NCBI GenBank assembly: GCA_001179505.1
Contig: CDMY01000227.1
Coordinates: 403,202-467,201, forward strand
Length of the DNA stretch: 64,000 bases
Source of the DNA: Vitrella brassicaformis
Taxonomy: Eukaryota; Sar; Vitrellaceae
Reading direction: 5' to 3'
Every line of letters begins with the position of its first letter. Positions within the stretch are counted from its first letter, which is position 1. Below are positions 43,459 to 56,100 of this stretch, piece after piece. Made by a program: the position numbers and the translations under genes. The notes beneath the pieces are model-generated. The model did no database searches, was not told the origin of the DNA, and saw only the letters and a program-made list of their open reading frames with translations.

Positions 43459-46400
43459 TGTGGTGCAGGAGTGCGACAGTCCGCTCCCAGACCGTCTGCG
43501 AGTTCCTGGTGCTTGACAAGTACAACTATGAGACCATCCTCCTCGCTGCGAGAAACGACCAAGTCAAGAGACAGGTAGACAGACAGGTGGCAGACAAAGG
43601 AGAGGCGGGCCACAGGCAGCCAGCCGGCAGCGGCAGAAAGAGATCTTGCTGTCCCCCTCTGTGTGCACGCAGGCTGCCCGTGACGTTGTCAAGGCCACAC
43701 AGCCAAACCGCCGCACTGAGGAGGACATGAAGGTAACCTAGCACGCACCTTGCGGCAGTGTGGTCTGGTCCACATGACTTACTTGGCGGACGACTGGTGC
43801 AGATCTTGCTCGAGTATCTGGAGAACCTGCCTCAGCTGGTCGGCGTGCCACTCGAATCACTGCGAGCGGTGAGTGTCAGTCAGTCAGTCAGTCAGTCAGT
43901 GAATGAATGAGAACAGCAAGCAGGCCAGGCCTTTTGTTTGTATTGCTGTGCGTGCCCACACGTGCCTTCAGGTAGCATCCGGCTGTGAGTGGTAGGCAGG
44001 CCAGGCGCGCGTGTGTGTGTGTGTGTGCGCAGGCAGGCAGACATTAAAAAGGCCAAACGATGATATGGATGAAATTCACCTCCCTCGTGTCGGTGTTGCG
44101 TGCCGGTTAGGCGTGCTCTAGGGCCCCATGAGACGCTGTGCGAGGAGACAGACCCGCCATTGGGCGTCTACATCCTGCTCAGAGGCACCGTCGGCGTCTA
44201 CAGAAGGGTCAGGGCCGCATGATCTGCTTTGACACACCCCCATGACAAGTGAATGTGTCGCCCACCACTACAGAAAACGAGAGGCGAGATGGTGTCCTTC
44301 GAGGCAGAGGAATCAGGTGCGTGTCGTTGGTGCCACAACCATCGAAACGGCAAAACATTTCCCTGTGCGCGTTTGTTTCTTCAGAGGGCCTGCAGCCGCC
44401 AGATCCCCGGCCCCTTGACAACATCGCTGCAGGTAAAGAGAGCATGAGACATACAACAGACACACTTCAACTCGACAGCTTCCCTGTTGGATCCCAGTCG
44501 ACCTGGTGATCGAGCTCAAAGCCGACAGCTTCCTGGGCGAGTGGGGTGCGGCCCGCAACGCTCCACGGCTGGCGTCCCTTGTGGCACTCACCGCCATCGA
44601 TATCGCCGAAATACCAAGGAATATATACTACAATCTACTCAGGGTCAGCGGATCACTCAAGGATTGCGTCAGTCAGGGAGACATGATGGAAAGCCATCCA
44701 TCGTGTGTATGTTGTGTGAGTGCCGATGTGTTGTGTGTTTGTGTGTTTGTGTGTCAGACGGTAAGGTGGCCGACACTGAGATGGGACATCACTTCAGAGA
44801 TACTGAGCAGACGAGGGCCACAGAAGAGGAAACATGAGGAGATAGAGGTGGGTGGGTGGATGGCAGATTTTCTTATTCGCCGCAGTGACGGTATGTCTCG
44901 GCACCATCAGGCCCTGGTCGACACGCTCGGTGACAAGAGTATCCTGCAGCCGATCGACGTCGACGCCAAGAAACACGTACGCAACCAAAGACAGAAATGC
45001 AATGTGCAGCAAATAGTGTCTCCGTTCTGTCGCAGCTTCTCAGAAGGGTCACATGGTACTAACACGGGACAGAACTAGACAGCTGGGGCGGGGCGTTTCC
45101 ACCGATCCTCTGACTGTCCCGCTTGCAGGAGACGTGTCGAGAAGGGTGACGCGTTCTACAAACAAGGCGACGACAGTGACGCCGTCTACATCATCATCAC
45201 CGGCAGCGTCGCAATATTCACCGCAGACCACACACGACACGACGAGCCACCTCCCAGTAACCAAGACGAGCAGGGAGAAGGAGAAGGGCAGGAGCAGCCC
45301 CCCCAGCGGCCACCAAGCCGACGCCGCATGTCCCGAAGGCGAGACACCGTCGCCTTCTACAACCGCGAAACGACCGGTTTCCATCCGCACCGGCCCTCGA
45401 AGGAATATGAGGTGTCTGTGACGCAGTTCGCCGGAGCGGGAGACCGCCAGGGGGAGAGGACTGGCGACGTGCAGCAGGACAGTGGTGATGATGATGGTGG
45501 TGGTGCTGATGAGAGAGATGACGACGAGAAAGTGCTGGACATGCGGCCGACATCGGGGTCGGTGTTCATGTACTCGAGCGAGAAGAAGGTGCTGAGGGAA
45601 AAGGCCGCTGACGGCGCCATCTTTCTCTGGGGAGAGGGGTGAGTGAGCTAAACGACAGAGGAATGGCATGACATGGCATGGCATGGCATGCATCTCAATC
45701 ATGTCTACCTCTTCTCTCCGTCCGTGTTGACTGACTGATAGTCGCCACCTGGCTGTCACCCCCGCCCCTTCCCAGCCGCTGTCCCGCGTCCTCTCCCGCA
45801 AGAACACCACATTGTCCCGCGCGCCGTCCGGCACACTCACAGACACCCCTAGACGACCCTCCAGGAAAGGCACCTTCCAGCACAAACCCTCACAAGCATC
45901 CTCATCAGACGCGCGAGGGTCCATCGACACGGACGGTGGCGGCGAAAAGGGCACGGGCGACATGCCGCGGGAGACGCTGACAGAGACGCGGTTCGACGTC
46001 TTTGTGAAGGGGTGCGGGCAGGGTGACGTCTTTGGCGAGAAAGGGGTGTTTCTGCACGAGGCGAGGGGCGGCACGGCCGTGGCGCTCGACGAGACGGAGG
46101 TGGTCCTCATCCCCAAGAAGGTCTACAACAGCTGCATGCGGGTCGGGCGGCTGAAGCACATCAACCGGGAGAAGAACATGCTCACACTCCAATCGCCCCC
46201 GGAGGAGCGGACAGTGGCCGAGACCCAGGCGTTGTGCGATTTGCTCAAGGTACAAATGCGAAGGTGAGGCCCGAAGGGCCGAGCCGAGCAACGACTGGCC
46301 ACAATTTGTCTCAATGCGTGTTACTCGTTGGCTGCCTTTCGGCTGCCTCTCGGATGATCACTCAAGGGTGTCAAGGCCTTGGACATGTTTGATGCGGCCT

Positions 46401-49400
46401 TCAAGCTGGAGCTGGCCAAGTGCCTCACACTCCAGATGGCCGAAGAGGGAGAGACATTGTTCTGTCAGGTCAGTCAGGTCAGGTGGGGTACCAGACAAGC
46501 GTGTGTTGATGGCTGGGCTGGCTATGTTGCGGCGTAGGGCGAGAGGGCAGACTCGCTGATGATCGTGCTCAAGGGATGTGTCGGCGTCTATCTGCTCAAG
46601 GTAGCTAGGTGTATCGTGCAGTTAGCACACCACTCTGCGTATCATTGCGTATCAGTCCCCCCCTGGCGGCGAGATGCTCGTCGGTCAAAAGCGAGAGGGC
46701 GACGTCCTCGGAGGTTTATATTGCAACGAACACTCGCACGCACACGCCCACTTCATCCCTTTTGTTTGTCGTGGTCATCTATCCCTCTTACAGAGTTGGC
46801 GCTGCTGACGGAGCAGCCCCGATCAGCCACCTGCCGCGCCATCAGCAAGACGACCATGGCACGGCTGGGCAAGGAGGAGTTCAGAAGCCTCGCTGACAAA
46901 TACAAACAGGCAGGCATGAAGGGGAAACAGGACAGCCAGGCTGAGACAGGAATGTGTGTGCTGTGTCTGTCTGTCTGTCTGTCGATTGCCTGCAGGTGCC
47001 GTGGCGGGAGCAGGTAATACTCGAGATATTGAGGCTGAAACAGCCTGACACTAGGAGCAGCGTCGACCTTGCCCTCATCTCAGGGCTCCTGGTAATGTAA
47101 CCCATCCACTCACCGACAAACACAGTACAGTCCTTACTGGCCCTTTCTGTGGCCCTGCTATGCCAGCGCACATACGAGTTCGCCAAAGGCCTTCCAAACG
47201 TAAGCTATCCCACCGCGATTCTTCTTTCTATGCGCCACCATGTTTCTCTCTCTCCCTGTATATGTGCGTGTGTGCGTGTGTGTGGTCAGTCAGCCCTGAT
47301 CGAGCTGGCAAGAGAGGTCCGGTGGGAGTATGCCCCAGAGGGCAAGACCCTCTTCCACCAGGGAGACGTCGGCAACGAGGTCACTCTCACGGACGCCTTC
47401 ACACACACACACACACTGAGACAGCATACGCACTGTGCATTGCTGTCTATTCTATAGTTCTACCTGTTGCTGAAGGGCATGGTCGGCATCTACAGCCGCA
47501 AGATCAGCAGCGGCTCCATGCTCCGCACGCTCGTCAGCATGCCCTCCCTTCATCACGAGGATGACTCTCCTGTCCGCCCCAGACACCCACACAGATACGA
47601 GTCACCCCTGTCCTCTCCTTCCGGCTCTCCTACCGGCTCTCCCCTTTCCACTCGCCGCCGTAAAAGGTCATCGAGGGAGGGGAAGCGATCGCCAAAGGCA
47701 GCAGAGAAGGAGGACGAGCCTCAGGGTGGCTGGGCTCGGTTCAAGAAGGCCTGGAGGAAGGTGACGCTCGTGAGCAAGTTCATCGAGGGTGCCAAGGAGG
47801 GCAAGAAAGCAGCGAAAGCCGGGCCGCTCGGCTTCAGCGATTCCAAGGCAGCAGCAGCAGCAGCAGCAGGACAAAAAGGGGGGCCGGTGTCTCAGCAGCC
47901 GAGGGGCTCTGTGGCGTCAACACAGGGCCGCCGCAGCTTGGCAATGCGGGGCGTCTCGCCTGGTGTCAAGAAGATGAAGTCAATGACATCGTTCAACCTC
48001 TCATCACCACCCAATAGCACCAAACGAGACGTCGAGAAGACGGAGATGAAGGAGTCCTTCTTCGAGAAGCTGAGGGCCCTGCGTGCTGACGAGGAGGAGA
48101 GGGAAGCAGCAGAAGCGCTGCAGCAGTACGAGGGTCCGGATGAGCACGACTCCGACCGAGAGGATGAAGGCGACACAAGAAAGAGAGACAGCCGGATGGG
48201 CCGCACCGTCACATGGCAGTCTCGGCTGTCTGAAAGCGCAGCGGCACCCCTGCCCCTGCCCATCTCCCACCGCCCCTCACAAGCCATATCCGACGTCACA
48301 TCTGTACTGCCCTCCTCCCCAAGCGACACCTCCCCCATCTCCCCACCACCTAAGAAGCCCGGCCACTTGATGCCCATGATGCCCTTGCGCATGCCACTGA
48401 GCCAGAGGCTGATGGTGCTCGCTGCCCGGGAGGTCGGCACATCCACCTATCGCTCTTCCCCGGCAGCCAAGCAGCAGCGCCAGCACCAGCACCAGCACCA
48501 GCAGCAGGTGCAGTTGTCACAGGCCGGCGTGCTTGCTGCAGACGACGAGAGTCCGAGGGATGGATGGGGCGAGTCACACCCAGACGCAATGACAGCACGG
48601 TCGCTCACCCGAGCGTTGGGGCTTGTGCAGGATGTGTCGCTTTCGACGGTTGAGCCGCCGCGGCTGCTGCCGAAGGACCTTGAGAAGAAGGCCTGGGCTG
48701 GGCCACACGAGCCGGAGCTTAAAGGGCCCTTTCCTTCATGGCTACCGGCTCTGTTGGGTCTCAGGGAGAGGGAGGGAGGCAGGAGCAGCACCGATGAGAC
48801 CGCCCTGTCGCTGCACAGACTGCTGGCCGCCCGCGACACCGCTCTGAAGAAGACTGAGGAGGTGCCGTTCCGGCCCAGCACCGCACCAGCCCACCGAGCG
48901 TCTGACCTCTCGGCTGTCTCTTCTATCGTTGAATCGGGTGGTGACAGGCGGCGGCAATCGCTCTCGGCTGCACGGGCCAGACGGATGAACGTGCAAAAGG
49001 AAGGGGCGACATGGGTGGACGTGCACGAGACACTGAGCGGCCTCGACACATCAGCCCTCGTGCAGCGATCCAGTGAGGAGGCAAGGAAGGCCTTCGAGTC
49101 GAGACATAGGGCCGCAGAGGAGACAGGAGATGAACCCTCAGGCAAATGCTCGCTGACCGTGTCCATTCCCACCGCCATCAAGAGGCCCATGACGGTGCCT
49201 CCACGGCTGCCGGGTGTCACCCGAAAAAGCGACCACCACACCTTCATCACCCAGACAGAGGGCGAGAGGGACCACCTCCAGCAGCCGGAGGAGAGCATGA
49301 GCATGGAACCGGCATCCCCTCTGACAAGCCAGTCCACTCCGGCGACATCAAGTTCGCCGCGCGCCAGCAGGGAGATCAGTCAGATGCGGAGCAAGGAGGA

Positions 49401-52400
49401 GACGGAGCAGGAGATGCTGCATGTGCTGGGTCACCGGTTCTGCCCTGCCGGGTACTATCTGCTGGGCATACGGCGGGAGGGGGAGTCCTTTGGCGAGAGG
49501 GCACTGCTGGTCATGCAGGAGAGGTCGGCCACCGTCAGGTGGGTGCGTCGATGGGCGGGAAGGTGGTGTCATATGTATGTGGGCCTCCTTGGCCTTCAGG
49601 ACGTTGATGCCATCGGAGTTTTTGGTGCTGGACAAGCAGCCGTTCGATCGGATCATCAAGGCGGAACTCCACAAGGAGAAAAGAGACAAGAACAAGTTCC
49701 TCAAGGTGTACATCCCCGGCCTCGATAGGCAGTCTTTCACCACGAGGGAGCGGCTCAGCTATCTCTTCAAGGTGCGTGCACCCCTCCACCCATCAAACAC
49801 AACATACATCATGCGAAAGTCCATGTCTCATGCAGGACGAGAGCAAGACAGCCGGTGCAACGATCGTGAGGGAGGGCGAGCTGCTGGCGTGCCTCTTCAT
49901 AGTGCGTGAAGGCTTCTGCACTGCCCGCCGGAGGGTTGAAGTGGGCGCGAGGGGCGGGCCAGGCCCAGGCCGCGGCGGCACCGTCCTGGTCATGCCGCGA
50001 AGGGACCCTCAGAAGAAGCAGGCGTGTACTCGCAAAGAGCTCCTGGCTGCTACCAGGGGGCTCTTCTTCCACAAAGGTGGGACTATAGATGCAGCAGGAA
50101 GCAAAGCATGTCTCTTAGTGTTTGTGTTGGTGCGTGTTCGATCCGATCCATGCCATGCACATACAATACAGATTATCTCGATGTGAGTTCATGTGTCCGC
50201 GGCCACATCATCGGCCTGTCGTCCGTCTTTCTGGGTCTGCCCGAGCCGTTCACTGTCATTGCGAGATCAGCCAAAGTCGACCTCTACGCCATCTCCGCCG
50301 TACGCTCAGAGGCTGTGTCTCACGCGTCTTATCTATCTTTCTCTTTGTGGGTACAGAGCGACCTGAGGGCAAAACTGCCCACTTCTTGCTTGGATCGGCT
50401 TGCAGAGCTCGCCAGTCAGGAAATGCCGGATGAGATCGAACTCAGATGCAACAAAATCATCCACAAGTAAGCGCATGAACAGAACTCTCCCCGAAACGCA
50501 TCCATGCATTGCATTCAGGGGGGAGCTCGCGACGCAGCATCGCATCCTGACCTCCTTCGGGGAGTGCACCCTCCCCAGTCTTCTCAACTCGCCCTTCATC
50601 CACTTCAAGCTCCACGCCAACCCGCTGGCGCTCCACCTTCTGCTGCTCAAGCAGTTCGAATGGCGCAAACCCCACTTGAGCAAAGCCACACCCCTCCTCG
50701 GCTTCTCATTCCACTCACTCCGCGACCTGTCACTGCTCGAGAAGGTCTGTCTCGAGTTCGGCAGCTGGGTGCCGCCGGAGTACTCCTCGCTCAAGGACGA
50801 GGTGCAGCGGGCGGCCTTCTTCATGGGCGCGCTTCTGGCCCCTTTCCCGCCCTCTGCTCCGGCGGCTGCGTTGGGTGACTGGCGGGTGGAGAGGGAGAGG
50901 GCTGATCTCGATGGCATGGCGGGTGTGGCGAGGCCGCGGGACGCCATGAGGAGGGACGAGGAGGAGCGGATGGCCGTGTGGGCTAATAGGAGGATCAACG
51001 AGGCCATGAGACAGCTCGGAGGATCAACGGAGGACAATAATCCTTATCTGCAGCTGCCGCTTGCCCTCCCTCCCCCACTTGGACCTCCTCTTGCACCCCC
51101 AGCAGCAGCAGCAGCGATTGAGGATGTGCATCCTGCCGTCCCTCTGCTCGCCATCTCTGCACCAGCCGAAGACCCAGAAGTGCCTTCAGACAGACGTGGC
51201 GAAGAAGAGACCCATGAGGGGCTCTCCCCCTCCTCAATCCCACCGCGCCGTCGCAGCACGGTGTCTTCCCCCCCTCCCAGCCACAGGATGATGATAGAGA
51301 CTTCCACCAAAGACTTCGACGAAACGCCGCGGGACCCGTCAAAGAAGGCCACCCTCACAGAGCAGAGCTACTTCCAGCTGCCAGCCGAGATAACCGCGCC
51401 TTCCTTTGAGCTGGAGCCGCCGGACGATGAAAAGACTCCCAAGGGATTGCTGAAGATCCGGCTGGAGGAAAAGTCCCACATATTCCGCGTGTCTAAGGAC
51501 AAGCTGGAGGAGCTGTGGCGGCCGAAGAAGCCCTCTGTGCGTGTGGAGGGTCGGGGGGAGAGGCGGCCGGGGACGGCGATTCCGGTCGACCGGCAAAGTG
51601 CCCTTGAGGGGCTGAAAGAGGTGCTGCAGGTGCCGCTGGCTTCCAGCAGGTGAGAGTGGGAGCTAGCCTAGCCGAGGCGTTCGCTCGCCCATGCATGCAT
51701 CTCGTGTCTCGTTCTCCCTGCTTGTGACAGGTCGCTTGCTCATCGTTGCGTTGTCGTGCCCTCCAAAGTCATGCGGGACACCGAGCCGCTGGTGCGTGTC
51801 CCTCAAGCCACACCACAAGAAAGGCCGCGGTCAGCGAGCGTCCGCATGACCATGACGCCACGAGCCTCACCAGAGCCTGCCGTCGCTACTGCTGCCGAAG
51901 CGACACCGCCAGCCCCCTCACTGACCGAGCGGTTTCAGGCAGCGGCGTCTCCTCAGCCGACAGTGCCTGATTTCCCTGTGATGCTTTTGGCAGAGATCCC
52001 CCGCATGCCCTCCGATGCAGGATCTTCCGTACCCTCGTCGTCGAGGCCTGAAGCGCCGCCACCGCCGTTCAACCCGCCACCATTCTACATCTCCATGGAC
52101 GAGTCGCAGCTCTATCGAGCGGGCTCCATCCAGCACATGCTGCGGCCAGCCCCCCGGCCGTCGATCCGCAAGTTTCCCTCACAGCTCGATTCCACTGCGG
52201 AAGACGAGAGCAGACCGCCAAGAGAGCCCTCCCCACCGCCCTCACCCCCAGAGACCAGCCGGCCCGTCACGGCCAATGTGCCGACTCGGCTGCCATTGAG
52301 AGAGCGCCGGAGAGGGTCTGCAGTGACGCCGAGAAGGCCGTCGGATGTCCATCGTGCCGGGGGCGGCGGGAGGTATGTCTTCTCGCGAGCACTGACATAC

Positions 52401-52862
52401 GCGTCCGAGACACGCCGGTCGGCCGATTCGTCCACTCCTGTGTCGGCGCTCCAGCCGGCAGTCCACCGCATGGGCCTGACACCGAGGAGTGCCAGCGGCA
52501 GGAACAGCGCTCTCTCGGGGATGAGCCACCGATTCACGCCGGCACCGGCGTCCGCGCGCGAAGCAGTGACACACCCTCGGGGATCGCCAGACAGCGGCGC
52601 CGAGGTGCCAACCGACACGAAGGAAGACGCCGTAAGAGATGTGATGATCCACCTCCCAACTCGGCCATCGACGTCCACGCACCCGACGAGGCAAAGACGC
52701 CTGAAGCGTGCCTCGACAGATCAAGCGCCAAACGCTGCGGCCGGGCGACGAAGGGGGAGGGGGACAGTGCAGAGGAGCAGCCACGATGAGAGTGGTGGCA
52801 AAGGCGGGGACCAACCCGCTGCATTCGTAGGTGTGTCGCCGCGAGCAATGCCCGTCAGCTGA
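42406..52862 (+). CDS. Giant protein with six cyclic-nucleotide-binding (CNB) folds
   Basis: More than 20 exons, roughly 2,500 residues. Repeats by position: CNB1 about 42780-43560 (LCQAVQRFAPKRVVVLEGDE, FYLILRGTVGVFRR, FGEWGLIRKEKRSATVR); CNB2 43801-44640 (GVYILLRGTVGVYRR, FLGEWGAARNAPRLAS); CNB3 44910-46255 (YIIITGSVAIFT, DVFGEKGVFLHEARGGTAVA, with a long Ser/Arg-rich insertion); CNB4 46366-46905 (LMIVLKGCVGVYLL, DVLGELALLTEQPRSATC); CNB5 47290-49770 (FYLLLKGMVGIYSRK, about 650 inserted residues, then ESFGERALLVMQERSATV); CNB6 49835-50460 (CLFIVREGFCTARR, divergent). The C-terminal 800 residues are mostly disordered. No kinase, channel or exchange-factor domain seen. CNB4 and CNB5 keep FGE/LGE...RSAT phosphate-binding-cassette residues; CNB2, 3 and 6 look altered. 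Possible cAMP/cGMP sensor scaffold. The last exon joins in phase at 51648/51732. An ATG at 42355 is also possible. Confidence 0.72.
43877..43900. repeat. (CAGT)n microsatellite
   Basis: Six CAGT units directly after the donor of an intron in the CNB gene. Confidence 0.85.
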
Positions 52863-53182
52863 GAAGACTTGGTTGCGCGTGCTCCTGCAAGGCGTGTCCT
52901 TAGTAGCCGCCGGTTCATAATGGGTGTGTAGATAGCTGACAGTGTCGGTGAGTGTACAGACACCTCCGAGTTCGCCGTCGTTTCCATGCTCTCTCCCGCC
53001 CCCACGTCTGGGGGCGTCACTGTCGATCGCTCGCAAAGGTGGTCACGATGGCCGCCATGATTCGATGCATAGCTCAGCATCACAGCCAAGAAGCCCTGAG
53101 TAGCTGACCATAGGCGAAAGCAGCCTGAGTAGCCTTGTCCCGCCCCTTTCGAAGCAAGCCTATTGAACCCTCGGCAAGGACG
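52863..53182. promoter_or_regulatory. Intergenic region upstream of POC1
   Basis: 320 bp between two plus-strand genes, the only same-strand plus pair here. No exact GCGAGCT, but GCTCGCAAA at 53029-53037 reads TTTGCGAGC on the minus strand, one base short of the motif. The same near-match occurs in coding sequence at about 43861, so it is weak evidence. Confidence 0.3.
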
Positions 53183-56100
53183 ATGATGATGAACGGGAGG
53201 GATAGTCGCGGCCACGGCGGTGTGGATGGGCCGAGGGCGGGGAGGAGCGGCGCCACGTCTGCGTCAGATCCTGCGATAGAGAAGCTCTTCACGGGCCACA
53301 AGGAGACCGTCACGGGCGTCGCATTCAACCCCAATATGTATGTCCGTTCGGTGCAGGTGGAATGGAACAGACAGGGGATGTCAATGCATGGCATGTGATG
53401 GATGTGTGCCATTGGCATATGTATGAGCTGTACGTGTGTTGTGTGTTGTGTGTTGCAGGAAGCAGGCCATGTCGTGTTCCACCGACGGCAATGTGTTTGT
53501 GTGGCACTTCAAGCCTCACACGAGGCCTCTGAGATTCGCCGGACACAAGGTAGGTGAGGCGACACACTGCAGAAGAGTACTGAATGGATGGATGGATGCT
53601 GACATCTGCGTGTGAATTCGCCTCCCTCGTGTGTGCGGTGCAGGGTGCGGTGAATGGCTTGTCTGTGAGTGCGTCGGGTCACTACATCGCCTCCGCGTCC
53701 AACGACAAGACCATTCGCATATGGGCCAACACGCCGTGAGAAACCAAGCCACAACACAACACAACACAACACAACATACCGCACCACCACAGCTCCCACG
53801 GTGTGTGTGTGTGTGTGTGTGGCTTCAGGAAGGGCGAGTCGTCAGTGCTCAAGGTGAGTTGCCCTGGCCTGTGTGTGCGTCCTTTGGTGTGTGTCTGTCC
53901 GTGTCGGATGTGTGTGTGTGTGTCGCGCAGGCGCATGCGGGTGCGGTTCGTAGCGTCGAGTACTCCCGCAGCGACCGATACCTCCTCACAGCATCCGATG
54001 ACAAAACTGTCAAGGTATGCATGCGACTACCCTACCCAGCTGTGTGTCCCTCTCTCTGTTTGAGTGTGGGTGTCTGTCTGTCTGTCTGTCTGTCTGCTGC
54101 CCCCGTGGCCGTGTGGATGTTTTGTGTGGGTGTGGCGGGTGGGTGAGTGCAGCTGTGGTCAGTGACGGACATGTCGGGCACCTTCCACGCCTCCATGTGC
54201 GGACACAACAACTGGGTGCGTACTTAACTTATTCAGTGACCAACCCACCCACCCCACATGGCATGGCCCAGCCCACACAGACACATCTGTTCTGTTCTGT
54301 TTGTTGACCGTCTGCCTGCAGGTGCGGTCAGCGTCCTTTTCGCCCGACACCCGCATGGCCATCTCGGGGGGCGACGACAAGACCGTGAGTGACAAAGAGT
54401 CCTCCTTCCTCTATGAGATGTCTGTCATCCATGTCATGTGTGGTGTGTTGTGTGGCCACCTGGCTGTACCTACCGTGTGTATCCATCAGGTGCGTGTATG
54501 GGACGTGGAGAGGCGGGACACCGTGGAGACCTTCTACGAGCACCAGGAGACCGTCTGTAAGTGGAGTGGTGGACTGGGTGGTGCCAGGCGGTCTTCCACC
54601 TCCCCTTTCTCCCGTGTGTTGTGTTGCGTTGTGTCGCCTCGTTTCTCTTGAATTGAATATATGACAGCGTGTGTGCGTTTCCACCCTGACGGGAACCTGG
54701 TGGCGGCATGCTCATTCGACAGGGCCATACACGTACCTACCGTGGCCCTAACTGCAGACAGACAGACATGCACACGGAGAGAGAGGGATGAAAGGGCGAA
54801 GGATCACTCATGTGTGTGTGTGTGCAGGTATGGGATGTGCGCAGCCGCCGGTTGCTCCAGTGCTATAAGGACCACACAGGCCCTGTGGTGAGCCAGACAG
54901 TGAGACCAACCCACCAACGCACCAACTCACACATCACATGTGCCTCCCTTGGCCTCATATGCCGTGTATGTGTATGTGTATGTGTGTGTGGGCATTCAGA
55001 CGGCGATAGCGTTCCACCCGTCGGGCAACTTCCTGCTCTCGTCTTCACACGACACTTCAGTCAAGGTGGGTGCTCGGGTGGTGGGTGACCACGGCACACA
55101 AGATGTGTGCGTGTGTGTGTGTGCATCTGTGTGTGCGTGTGTGCAGATATGGGATCTGCGCGAGGCCCACCTGATGTACTCAGTCTACCGACACGACGTA
55201 AGTCGGCACCAGTGAGGAAGGACACACACCATCAACCAAATCAACGCACCTATGCAGTCGAGCATTGAGCATTCATCTCGGTATGGGTGTCCTGCAGGGG
55301 CCCACTACTTGCTGCGCGTGGTCGCCTAGGGGGGACTTCTTTCTGTCGGGTGGGTGGGTGGGTGGGGGAATGACACACAGTGCCAGGCTGCCTGCCTGGC
55401 GCGCTCACCTGGTCGTCCTTGTGTGATTGCAGGTTCGCAGGATGCGAGCATCATCCTGTGGCGCAGCAACTTCGACCAGGCGCTTAATAGCATAGGTCAG
55501 TTCAGTCTGCTGAGCAGACTGATCAGATCATATTAAGGGGGATGAAGAGGGGCGACTTGTCTTTATCGGTCAGGTGTGGATCAGTCGCCCATCCCACCTG
55601 CGGCCGAAGTAGCCAGTGCCACTGTCGACTCATCCCTTCGGTAGGGACCCCCGAGCTCCTCCCAACCACACACACACACACACACACATGACTTCCCATC
55701 AACCACGGCCTCTCCGACCTCTCTGTCTGTCTGTCTGTCTGGCTGATGCAGCCCCCTACACCGTCCGTCGCGGCCCCCCCGCTGCCCCTCCCACGACCAT
55801 CCATCCGCCCACACCAGCCGCACCGAAGGCACATCCTCCATCAGACCTTCTTCCACACGCGCACACCCACACCCACAGCCACAACAGCCACAGGCACACG
55901 CCAAGGCACCCTCCCACCCGTCCGCTGCTGCATCGGCCCACCGGCCCAGGTCCATCTCGCCATTCCAGCTGCTGGGCGACCGACACAGGGAGCGGGAGAG
56001 GGAGAGGGAGAGGGAGAGCGGCAAGGGCAGCTGGACGTCGGTGGATGTCTTGTCCGCCGCTGCCGCTGCTGGTGGTGAGATGGGCAGGCAGAGAGGCGGC

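Noticed and set aside
47561-49607. Several 60-300 residue frames in both directions within the large CNB exon
   Set aside because: Shadows of the single long coding frame; GC-rich sequence keeps other frames open by chance.
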